Source: Neodiprion pinetum
Lineage: Eukaryota; Arthropoda; Insecta; Hymenoptera; Diprionidae
Assembly (NCBI RefSeq): GCF_021155775.2
Contig: NC_060237.1
Location: 15,150,970 to 15,214,969, forward strand
DNA: 64,000 nucleotides
Direction: 5' to 3'
Both the position numbers and the translations under genes were made by a program. Below, piece by piece: positions 56,201 through 64,000 of this stretch. The notes under the pieces are model-generated. The model made no database searches and had not been told where the DNA came from. It saw nothing but the letters and a program-made list of their open reading frames with translations. Within the stretch, counting starts at the first letter, position 1. Each line of letters opens with the position of its first letter.

Positions 56201-56638
56201 CTTCCGTCAGATTTAGAGAAAGGCCCTGTTCCTGTGCGAAGACAGCATCAAACAGATTATGCCTTTTCATTACAACAACGTTTAGAAGAAATTCATCACT
56301 TTGCTAGGAATAGAATTTCTATGGCTTCAGATAAATTAAAAACTCGTTATGATATTCGAGCCAGAGATTTAAAATTTAATCCTGGAGATTCTGTTTGGCT
56401 CTTTCAACCTCGAAGACAGAAAGGACGATGTCCAAAGCTACAAAGAAATTGGGAAGGCCCTTACTTAGTGGTTAACCGGATAAATGATGTTGTTTATAGA
56501 ATCCGAAGATCTCCTCATTCGCGTCAGAAAGTGGTTCACTTGGATCGTCTTGCTCCTTTTGAAGAGGATCAACCTGGAACAGTCTCTCCAAGACCAGGGA
56601 CATCCTTCGAGGTTAGATCTTCAAACGAACACCCTTGA
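53246..56638 (+). CDS. Pol of element B: protease, RT, RNase H, integrase
   Basis: The frame has no initiator ATG near its start and is reached by -1 frameshifting. Counting from 53261, the protease active site DTGAEVTVV is at residues 46-54, with the late loop EGILGMDFL. RT blocks are DGSKRFCIDYRKLN, FSTIDLQSGYWQV, MPFGLSNAPATFERMM and the catalytic VYLDDIIVFGK (Asp pair near residue 380). RNase H has ILDTDASLSGIGGVLSQ, TDHASLRWLL and HHGNADALSRRP. Integrase has the HHCC finger (ALYHDSPAGGHFAS ... CRRCRVC) and the full D-D-E triad (MDILGPLP, HTDQGRNFES, SDGMIERLNRT), then a GPY/F module (NWEGPYLVV). About 1,125 residues, no lesions seen. Confidence 0.96.
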   Translation, partial: LVSDDLSGRKSWQIVGSESPLREQFLIGSLRQSGLYARGTVNGVDCLWVIDTGAEVTVVRSDLFKSDDQIVPSFSLRTATGETTPVLRQATVQINLFGCIDSPHKVFIADIEDEGILGMDFLTAHNCVISTKRNSLVSNNREIILCTNRNGIYWTPPRIREIELSEDDLQQHFPLHLRSLVEKSSISLNLAQEESFKSLLLEFKDSFAKDSGDKGRCTSVKHKIDVGESSPIKQAPRRLALNAREEVKKLVEDMLANDVIEPSSSPWASPIVLVNKKDGSKRFCIDYRKLNDITKKDSYPLPRIDETLDLIAGATWFSTIDLQSGYWQVKMDPLDKEKTAFVTGLGGLWQFKVMPFGLSNAPATFERMMEAVLHGLTGKICLVYLDDIIVFGKNFEEEVQNLRQVFARLKQAGLKMSPKKCHLFQKEVGFLGHIVSAQGVKTDPSKIEKVSSWPTPKNKEQVQSFLGLCTYYRRFVKGFASIAKPLHHLTGIKIPFDWTPECEEAFKKLKENLISSPILAYPEVEIPFILDTDASLSGIGGVLSQIQGGQERVISYFSRVLSKTERNYCVTRRELLAVIKTVVHFHHYLYGRRFLIRTDHASLRWLLSFKSPEGQVARWLERLGQYDFDIRHRAGIHHGNADALSRRPCEEMPECKQCARLEKNRDPSLIIRKISFENNQEEWRKSQQEDDTLNQVKSWKEAETRPDWQDISLAEPDLKIYWAQWDSILLIDGILYRKWESADLKEIRWQLLVPRTRVPEILALYHDSPAGGHFASNKTLGRIRNFYFWPRCRMDVEDWCRRCRVCTAKKGPRAKGQSSLQIHNVGAPFKRIAMDILGPLPITHSGNKYALVIADYFTKWPEVVPLADQEAYTVAQAFVKEFICRHGVPLELHTDQGRNFESTLMKEVTQILGVRKTRTTPLHPQSDGMIERLNRTLLQYLSSFVEQNQRDWDSWIPFFLLSHRSAIHETTKQTPALMLTGRNLRLPSDLEKGPVPVRRQHQTDYAFSLQQRLEEIHHFARNRISMASDKLKTRYDIRARDLKFNPGDSVWLFQPRRQKGRCPKLQRNWEGPYLVVNRINDVVYRIRRSPHSRQKVVHLDRLAPFEEDQPGTVSPRPGTSFEVRSSNEHP

Positions 56639-56651
56639 CGACTGTGATCGA

Positions 56652-56668
56652 TTTGACCTTCTTTACAG
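56652..56668 (+). promoter_or_regulatory. Splice acceptor upstream of the kinase ORF
   Basis: A pyrimidine-rich run ending TTCTTTACAG lies 14-30 bases after the pol stop. The frame following it (from 56669, TCG GTC ATC GAT) is open and in phase with the kinase. Errantiviruses express their third ORF from such a spliced subgenomic RNA. Confidence 0.65.
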
Positions 56669-57343
56669 TCGGTCATCGATTGGGAGAAGAATTTACCTTT
56701 CGGAATTCATTTGAGTAAAACTCGACCGCTTACGATTATTATAGAAGGAAATATCGGATGCGGAAAAACAACTTTCACCAAGAGGTTTTTAGCAGATCGC
56801 CAGGTCTGTACACTTTTAGAACCTCTTGAAGAATATCGAAATGTAGCTGGAATTAATCTTTTAGATTTGATGTATCAGAACCCAGATCGTTATTGCTATT
56901 ATTTTCAGCATTTCGCTCAAATGGTTATGTTAGATAGACATCTGCAGACGACTTCATTGCCTGTAAAGGTGATGGAAAGATCGATATTCAGTAGCAATTG
57001 TTTTGTAGAAGCTCGTCGAAGGTTAGGTAATTTTCGCGACTTCGAATCACATTTATTGACAAAAAATTTTGATCTTCTCATTCGCTCGTCTGAGCTCAGA
57101 GTAGATTTGATTGTTTATTTGCGAGTTTCCCCAGAAACTTCTTTTGCTCGAGTTAGTTCCCGTTCTCGTGAGGAAGAATCGAGTATTTCTTTAGAGCTAC
57201 TCAGAACTATTCATGAGGTTCATGAAGATTGGCTAATAAAACAAACCTTTTCTTCTTTATCGGCTCTTGTTTTAATTATCAATGCAGAAGCTACAGCCGA
57301 TCAAGTTTTTAAAGATTTTTGTACTTCCTTAACATGCGGATAG
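56669..57343 (+). CDS. Deoxyribonucleoside kinase (dNK/TK2 family) as third ORF of element B
   Basis: The open frame runs from a TGA at 56654 to TAG 57341, with no in-frame ATG before the P-loop, so initiation must come from a spliced upstream exon or a non-ATG codon. Numbering from the TTG at 56711: P-loop EGNIGCGKTT (12-21), the base/sugar site Glu in LLEPLEEYRNVAG (34-46), FQHF (65-68), the ERS motif (89-91) in VMERSIFSSNCFVE, strand YLRVSPETSF (136-145), the LID region SRSREEES (150-157) and the C-terminal HEVHEDWLI (168-176). At about 210-224 residues it is close to insect dNK length. This family phosphorylates deoxynucleosides to dNMPs, feeding dNTP synthesis. The usual W after the EP motif is Y here. 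All catalytic elements are kept, and codon style resembles gag and pol. Confidence 0.93.
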   Translation, partial: SVIDWEKNLPFGIHLSKTRPLTIIIEGNIGCGKTTFTKRFLADRQVCTLLEPLEEYRNVAGINLLDLMYQNPDRYCYYFQHFAQMVMLDRHLQTTSLPVKVMERSIFSSNCFVEARRRLGNFRDFESHLLTKNFDLLIRSSELRVDLIVYLRVSPETSFARVSSRSREEESSISLELLRTIHEVHEDWLIKQTFSSLSALVLIINAEATADQVFKDFCTSLTCG

Positions 57344-58229
57344 TATATAGTTAACTTGTACTTGCTTTATTAAGGGTTTTGTTTCCTTCTAGAAACTTCT
57401 TCTCTGGAATCGAGTTTTGTGTCGGATGGGCTTCGGTTTGAGGAATGGTGTGAGGTGAGCCACGATTGTTTTCCGAGGTCGATGAGCGATTGCTTGATTT
57501 TCACATTTTATTAACCTTAAGTGTCGGTTTTTGTGAGTTTTTTTCAGGTTACTCGACACAGCCTTTTCCCATCCAATTTTTCCCCGATTCCTGAGGATGA
57601 CTAGTGGTTTTATTTTGAAGAAGGACGCTAAAATAATTCAGATAAGATCGTTTCTTTTCTTTTGAATACATATTCAATTTATTTTATTCAAGTATTCTCC
57701 CAAATTCGCTCAGTGAATTTGAATTGTTATACCACCACTCACATTTGTCCTTCAAACTCTAGGGTGTGCTGTCCCAGAAGAAGCTCTGGATTCAGTCACC
57801 CCCCGATTTCCTTATTTCCTATGAAGAGAAGTCTGTTTTCGTCTTATTTGGTCCTGGAATTGTCGGTTCTCGGTTCGATGTTTTTATCCGAACCTGTTTC
57901 GGAGGGATCCTTCATGAAGAAAATCGAATTTCTTCCCGACGTCAATCTGGGCCGTTGTGGATAACTTTGAATTCATGAAGCCACATAACACTCATTAACA
58001 CTAACCTTTATAAAACATGGCACATAAATTTTTGAGATTATTTAACGCTCAACTATCTGCTCAAGGTTTTCTGTGGTTTACCTTGAGACTGTGGGCAAAT
58101 GCCAGATAGTAAAAAAGGGAGTTCTTAAATTTTTTTAGAGCCACAGCTCCAACTCACCTTTGAGCACTGACTACTAGAATACTTTTATAATTATTTTATC
58201 TTTCCCGAGTCGGGACGACTCTTTTCCTC
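57344..58229. other. Non-coding 3' region of element B
   Basis: No recognised gene. A 70-codon frame at 57766-57978 (VLSQKKLWIQSPPDFL, VFVLFGPGIVGSRFDVF) has a natural look but no domain I can name. It could be a remnant of a longer third-ORF region. Confidence 0.4.
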
Positions 58230-58241
58230 GGGGGGGAGTAG
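58230..58241 (+). promoter_or_regulatory. Polypurine tract of element B
   Basis: GGGGGGGAGTAG immediately precedes the TG of the 3' LTR, as expected for the plus-strand primer. Confidence 0.9.
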
Positions 58242-58520
58242 TGTTACAAAGGGTGAAATCACCCGTTTTGCCCCCTCTTTAATGATCTAGTAGTCAGCAT
58301 AGATAAAATACGTTTATAAACCTCTTATGTCTTTAAAAAGAATAAGGTTGCTGCGCCAACCGATATTATTGTAAAAAACAGTCTTGTTTCAGACTTTAAA
58401 CAAGAAACACGTATATTGCATTAAAAGCATTTATCACGATATTTTTGTTCACGCCTTTGATTTGATAATAAGTAAACTCGCGGATCCATATTTTATTAAC
58501 GTAACGCCTAAATCGTTACA
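58242..58520 (+). repeat. 3' LTR of element B
   Basis: 279 bp starting TGTTACAAAGGGTG and ending CGTTACA. It is the direct copy of the 5' LTR and is followed by the ATAT duplication. Confidence 0.97.
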
Positions 58521-58524
58521 ATAT

Positions 58525-59509
58525 ACTGACCATAAAGCCGGTATCATTTGAGTACCAGTAGCTATTTTGCTGGATAAAAATGATTTTTTCCTACCGATGA
58601 GATTTAATATTAACAATGTGTACTACAAGCAACTACCGGTGAATAAAATTGATGAGTTTTTGATACATAATGGAATTTAACACAGGTCATTTAAGTGAAT
58701 TTACTTCAAGCGCTTAGGCATTGACAAGCTTTTTTTGCTAATTGTCGAAATACTCTCTGTTCGCCTGCATTTTTGTGATCATGATTAAGTCATATTTTAT
58801 TATTAATATTGTTATTATTAATTATCACTGATTTACGATTTAGTTTTATGGGTAGATCCAATTCAATGGATCAGGGGCGATATCGTCGGAAATGAACTGA
58901 GTCAACGTGGGGTGAAATATGGTTTGGATGACTGTGACTGGTTTATACGGGCAGAACACATTATCGCAACAGATTTGTGAGCGATGAACAATTTTCAACA
59001 ATGTTGACACCTGATCCAATAGCACTGCATTTTTATGCACCAGCACGAAGTTACGGACAAAACCAGAAATTACTCAATTTAAAATAGACTCGGGAATCAT
59101 GGATTGAAAAGGGGTTTCATGATTTCTGATAGCGACGAAGTAGTGAACTATACTGGAAAACGGTCTCGTGAAACTTGAATTATTTTGTACTACTAAAAGA
59201 GCAGAATAATCGGTTTGATCGTTAACAAAACATGAAATCAACTGAACGCTTAAAAATTTTGTGTACCCTGAAATTCATTGAAATTTCTCTGCTGATTTTT
59301 GTAGGGCTTGTGTTGTTGAAAATTCTTCTGTCGTCAGTGACAATTCAATAATGCACTGTTTTGAAGTGACCGAAATCTGGTAATTGAGATGGATTACTTC
59401 GACTTGTATGGATTTTCTGTAACACAAACTTTTCAACTGTGCAGCGGAGAGCCTATGATAAAGATATCAATGTAACGCCTTTAAGAACCCTCTAATTTGT
59501 TCCGTCTAA
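58525..59509. other. Intergenic right flank of element B
   Basis: AT-rich; no gene recognised. The minus-strand frame 58846-59046 has no known domain. Confidence 0.4.
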
Positions 59510-60110
59510 GAGTTACAATGATTCCTCGAGTTTTGAGGTGGTTTGCACCCCTCGGGGGTGGAGCAGTCAATTCGAGCGGATGGTTTTCCAGGAGCCTTCA
59601 ATTCTAGAGTAATTTTAGCGCCCGTACGAAATCTGTAAGTTGTTGCGTCCAAAAGTTACCCCGATTTTTTGAGTTTTGTGTTGGTTTCCACCCCTCGGGG
59701 GTGGAGCAATTAATTCGAGCGGGTGATATTCCGGGAGCCTTTAATTCTAGAGTAATTTTGGCGCCTATACGAACTCCGTAAGTTGTTGCGTCCATGAGTT
59801 ACACCGATTCTTCTAGTTTTGCGGTGGTTTCCACCCCTCGGGGGTTGAGCAGTTAATTCGAGCGGTGAATATTCCGGGAGCCTTCAATTATCCTTCAATT
59901 ATGACCGTCACTTTTTTTTGAAACTTGACCTCGTTCCCGTTTTTTTTTAAGTACGGCCCATCTCGAGCTAGCACCGCCACAGGTTTTTTTCAAAAATCGC
60001 TGAGCATTTAATTCGAAAATAGAGCATTTAATTAGCCTCCAATTAGCCCTTAATTATTCCATAGGAGATTTTTCGATTTTCAAATGTGACGGTTCCAGCT
60101 TGATATGGCT
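59510..60110 (-). repeat. Dispersed repeat copy 2 (inverse of 39.5-41.2 kb)
   Basis: Reverse complement of the family at 39570-41230. It has three units of the about 130-bp tandem array (CACCCCTCGGGGGTGGAGC and GTAAGTTGTTGCGTCCA phrases at 59541, 59692 and 59832) and the CTAGCACCGCCACAGG flank. It lacks the 881-bp TTAA MITE present in copy 1. Short minus-strand frames in it (59604-59795) are repeat shadows. Confidence 0.82.
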
Positions 60111-61749
60111 GCCTATACCACCGGTTTGAGTCAGGCGGCGCTACCTTCGACACTGCTCCGACTCCCTAGCTATCAAGTCAGGTCCGCTCTATGCTGGAAC
60201 AATGCTCCTATCATCTGTCTACTCATTATGAGTCAGGTCCGCTATCTGCTGGAACACTGCTGCTCGGTGCTACTCAGCGCGGTCCTTACATACCCCGTTT
60301 AGAATCCCGATGTTGTTGGCACGTCGTGTGTAGAGGTTGTTCTGCTCATGTTGATCTATCATGCGTGTACTCGGTTACCTGTACGAACATGTCGGGTAAC
60401 CGGTTCGTTACAATATATATACCGTGAGTGAACCAAATCGACTTTTTCAAACAATAGCTTTTGATACTAGAATACCGTTTGAAATTCATAAAGACTAAGT
60501 GCCGGACGTTCATCGAAGTTCGTATCCATCAACCCTTCCGATCTCAAGGTGAGGCTCTGCCCCAGAATTCTTCGGACACCGACCTACACGACCGACGGCT
60601 CTCAATCTCGCCGAACTTCGCATCTAAAGATAAGTTAATTTGAGTAGTCTTCTTCAGCATCATTTCAAATTTTGCACAACGCCTTATTCAAGAAAAACGA
60701 GTGGCAAACTTCACTAGTCACCGTCGAACATGCAGTATTGTTTTCTGAGAATATCAATATAACTTTTCTCATAGAGTTCCATAGAAAAATTGAGCAAGAT
60801 ATAATAGGTCCTTAGCTGCTGATAATAACCTTGGCTATTAGAGAGATACTCTCCTGTCTTCAGCTCGGCCCCCAAACCACATTTTTGCAGGTTCAAATCA
60901 GAGCTAAGTAACGCATATAATTGTACGGATCGACTGATCTGTACCGTAGAATTGGACTCTTAACATAAGTTACATTTAATCTAAAAAGAGAGATACCATC
61001 TTAATAATAACCGACCAAGAGTAGAAATGATAGTCGTTTAAGATAGATGTTTTTAACAAGCATTATGTTTAGTTATTATCCATATATTATTAAAATAACT
61101 ACGTTTTGAAAGAAGCGTAAACGGTTGAATTCAACTAGTTCTACAGCTTCTCAGTATTTAAATATGAATTCGCCCGTGGACGTTATCTACGTTTGAATTA
61201 AGACATTTTATGATTATACCTTTTTGGTTTTTCTTTTATATCATTTATTCATTTCATAATTAATCGTTTCAAAAATATACGTCATTTGCTGCCAATCAAA
61301 ATCATATTCAACCATTTATTTTGAATGATAACCTATCCCACTTTATTATAAATTAGCTTCAACCATTTTAACAACTCTCACAGACCATTTATTTCTTTTT
61401 GTGGACCGGTGTTATTATTAATTTACTTTTCATTGGCGAAACCTTATTTGGATACTATTTATTAATGTAACTTTTTGTCTATATATTTTTGGATTGCATG
61501 TTCCAACTAATGGAATGATATTGTGACTTTTGTTTCTCGGACTTTCAACGTTTAACTAGTAATTGACTGTCTACCGAATTGGTCAATAAATGATTTGGCT
61601 TGACGTTTATTCATAATAATTCACAAATTTAACCTTCTCTACACTACAACGCTCATTGTCAGTAAACTTTCAACTTTCGTCCTTAACGACGGAATTGCCA
61701 GTTATATCATTATTAATATACAGAGAAACTTTGTTTACAGAGATTGGAA
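60111..61749. other. Intergenic, no gene recognised
   Basis: A short repeat AGTCAGGTCCGCT-x-T-x-TGCTGGAACA occurs twice at about 60176-60256. The remainder to 61749 is AT-rich without coding frames of interest. Confidence 0.45.
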
Positions 61750-62147
61750 AAAGAATATGAATCATCGACATGGGATCCGCGAATTAGTGATGAGAACGAG
61801 TGTAAATGAAACGAAAATGATGTCGAGATGAAGAGAGATAATGATTACCGATAAACGAGACTTTTATTGGTTTCGATATGGTGATACAGACCGTATCGCA
61901 AGAGAACGTTAAAGAGAGTGAAGATTTTACAGGGCGAGAGAACACATACATTACACATATACATGATTTCAAGACAGTAGACAATACATGAGATACAGCT
62001 GATAGGTTTTGAGTCGCGACGCGGGCAAGCGGCGAGATTTGACGCGGAGACGGCAAGTAAACATTGCACGCGAGTGTGCGTACATGTGCGAGGATGATTT
62101 TGAGTGTCGCGAGACACACATTAAACATTCGATACTTTGCCGAAACA
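61750..62147 (-). repeat. Probable 3' LTR of a BEL/Pao element
   Basis: On the minus strand, TGTTTCGGCAAAG starts directly after a purine tract (GCGAAGCGGGCGGTA, 62148-62162), 70-85 bp past the pol stop. An AATAAA signal lies at 61863-61868. The 5' partner LTR is outside the window, so the far end is only an estimate. Confidence 0.55.
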
Positions 62148-62234
62148 TACCGCCCGCTTCGCTATCGGGAACGATCGCGAAATTAGATTATGCCGCCCGC
62201 CGTGCGTTATTCATTCTTAGAGTCAATAATTGTC

Positions 62235-64000
62235 TTAAGAGGACACTGGAAGCACACACAATTTTACGATTGGACGTTTTAACACAGCGGATTTCGTTTT
62301 AACGGTCAGAACGCGAACGAGACCGTTGGTTCCCGGATGCACTTCGATCACTTTCGCGAGGGGCCACACAGATGGAAGTAGATTTTCGTTTTTTACGAGA
62401 ACAATGGATCCGATTTTGATGTTCCTGCAATGAGTCTGCCATTTCGAGAGGTTTTGGAAGGACTGAAGATACTCCGTACTCCACCGTTTCCAAAAATGCT
62501 CCAGCATTTGACGCGAATGTTGCCAATGCGATAGCCGTTGAACTGGCACCTTGATGAGTGACGGCTCAGGAATTGTGTTTAACGCTGAGCCGACGAGAAA
62601 GTGTCCTGGAGTCAAGGCACTTGGATCCCGTGGATCGTCCGAGAAAGCGCAAAGAGGTCGAGAGTTGAGCGTGGCTTCTACATGCGTGAGGAACGTCACG
62701 AATTGCACGAACGTTTGAGTAGCTTCTCCGATGACTCGTTTGCGGTGAAATTTGACCGATTTCACTCCGGCTTCCCATTTTCCACCGAAATGAGGCGCGG
62801 AGGAAGGATTGAACCGCCACTGGGTTCCGCGTGATGCCAGGATGTTTGCGATTTCTGAGAACTCCTTTGACGATGCAGCGAGAAGACGGCGAAGTTCTGA
62901 GTCTGCACCGACGAGATTCGTTCCACAATCGCTTGCGATCGAGGCACAAATTCCTCGTCGAGATGTGAAGCGTTTGTACGCTGCGATGAATGCCTCCGTC
63001 GTGTAGTCCGAAACTAGCTCGAGATGCACAGCCGAGGTCGTAAAGCAGATGAGAATAACGATATATCCCTTGCATGATTTCGCTCCTCTTCCGCGAGAGG
63101 CTCGAATCGAGAATGAACCAGCGTAGTCAACGCCAGAGTGAAGAAACGGCCTTGATCGCGTGACTCGAGACTGAGGGAGTTGGCCCATCTGTTGGCTGCT
63201 GAGGGTGGCGCGATGACGTGGACAAGGAACGCAACGATGTATGAACATGTGGATCGGTACTCTTCCTCCCAGGATCCAGTACCGCTGTCGGATTGTGGCG
63301 AGAGTGAGTTGTGGACCTCCGTGGAGCGTCAACCGATGATAATTATCGATGATCAATGTGGAGAACAATGATTCGCGAGGCAAGATGAACGGGTGCTTTT
63401 CGTCATACGAAAGCAATGAGTGATTCAGTCGACCACCGACTCTAAGGAATCCGTTCGAATCGATGATCGGCGTAAGTCGCGATAGTGGATGACTTCGAGT
63501 GAGACTTGAGATTGTCTCGATTTGGCGAATTTCGCAGAAGAAATACGCCTGCAGGGTCACCTTGGTCCAAAACAGTTGGGCGTCGCTCAATTCGAGAGTG
63601 GAGATCGGTCCGACAGTGATAGACGTGTTTGCGTGATTCGATGTCGTCTTCGCGAGGAACCGATTTGCTGCGCGTTTACACAATGATGTGACTTTGAGGA
63701 AAGTCGATAGTTTTGAATAGCGATCGACGAGATCCAAGATTTGTAGCGGCTTAGCTGTTGCGATGTGCGTCGACAGCCCTTTTCTTTCCTTGAGATGAAT
63801 GTTTTATTCCGGTCGCGGAGATGAGGATGGCCAATTGACAGAAGGCTTCGAGAGCCAGGATGGTCCGAAGGTCCAAAGTTCTAATTTTTGGAGTTGCTCC
63901 GGAGATGCACCACGAGACGCAAGATCAGCGGGGTTTTCAGAACCCAAGATGTGATACCAACGAGCGCGCGCGAACTCTTGGACTTCCGTTACGCGATTAC
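62235..64000 (-). pseudogene. BEL/Pao pol, integrase half, cut by the window edge
   Basis: The minus-strand frame is open from 63803 to 62235 and continues in the same frame to the window end beyond a TAA at 63804-63806. Upstream residues such as RWYHILGSENPADLASRG and LELWTFGPSWL are the BEL/Pao RNase H to integrase junction. The integrase has a zinc finger (HGGPQLTLATIRQRYW, HRCVPCPRHRA), core acidic residues in HSGVDYAGSF and SDCGTNLVGA with E in HFGGKWEAGVKSVK, and the C-terminal DUF5641-type end (GSIVLVKNENLLPSVWPLAKV). The single nonsense codon suggests a recently inactivated copy. Family membership is clear. Confidence 0.9.

Larger units (their letters stand above)
51273..58520 (+). 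mobile_element. Intact Ty3/gypsy LTR retrotransposon B carrying a deoxynucleoside kinase
   Basis: Two 279-bp LTRs, TG...CA bounded and differing at only two positions seen, flank 6.7 kb. ATAT duplicates the target at 51269-51272 and 58521-58524. Inside are a PBS for tRNA-Leu, a gag ORF, a -1 frameshift site, a complete pol (PR-RT-RH-IN), a third ORF encoding a deoxyribonucleoside kinase, and a polypurine tract. The gene order and GPY/F-type integrase end place it in Ty3/gypsy (Metaviridae). The minimal LTR divergence indicates recent insertion and probably a mobile copy. Confidence 0.95.

Noticed and set aside
57662..57978. Two overlapping ORFs 3' of the kinase in element B
   Set aside because: No recognisable domain or initiation context; reported only as part of the 3' region.

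Overview
The window looks like arthropod, most likely insect, nuclear DNA. It has short GT-AG introns, AT-rich spacers, and a dense set of transposable elements of kinds common in insects: Ty3/gypsy, BEL/Pao, R1-clade LINE, P, Harbinger, hAT and TTAA-type elements, and a protein-primed PolB. A hymenopteran is plausible, but nothing here decides it. I found no host gene I would defend, so I read the whole 64 kb as a transposon accumulation zone.

Layout. 0-5 kb: a small OB-fold-like ORF between direct repeats, then a Harbinger element with an intact four-exon transposase and a broken partner gene. 5.4-14.1 kb: decayed Ty3/gypsy element A (errantivirus-like), with gag, protease, RT, RNase H, a macro domain, integrase and an Env remnant. 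14.1-18.9 kb: decayed R1-clade LINE with a microsatellite tail. 19.3-23.2 kb: decayed Polinton-like family-B DNA polymerase. 24-27.9 kb: non-coding, with one large inverted repeat. 27,945-38,986: an 11-kb P-superfamily element with ~1.07-kb terminal inverted repeats (TIRs), a 7-bp target-site duplication (TSD), an intact two-exon THAP transposase of about 1,035 aa, and a second spliced gene on the opposite strand. 39-44 kb: dispersed repeats, a TTAA-flanked MITE and a hAT MITE. 45.0-50.9 kb: a decayed DDE transposase gene ending in a USP-like cysteine protease domain. 51,273-58,520: young, apparently intact Ty3/gypsy element B. 59.5-60.1 kb: an inverted copy of the 39.5-41.2 kb repeat. 61.7-64 kb: the 3' part of a BEL/Pao element.

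Most striking points. Element B has near-identical LTRs (2 differences in 279 bp), a tRNA-Leu primer site, gag, a -1 slippery heptamer at the gag stop and a complete pol. Where env normally sits, it carries a deoxyribonucleoside kinase preceded by a strong splice acceptor. That acceptor is in phase with a donor inside gag, so a Gag-kinase fusion delivered to the reverse-transcribing particle is possible. Element A independently carries an OARD1-like macro domain between RNase H and integrase. The P-like element (long TIRs, tRNA-like sequence inside each TIR, extra gene) and the transposase-USP fusion are the other unusual architectures.
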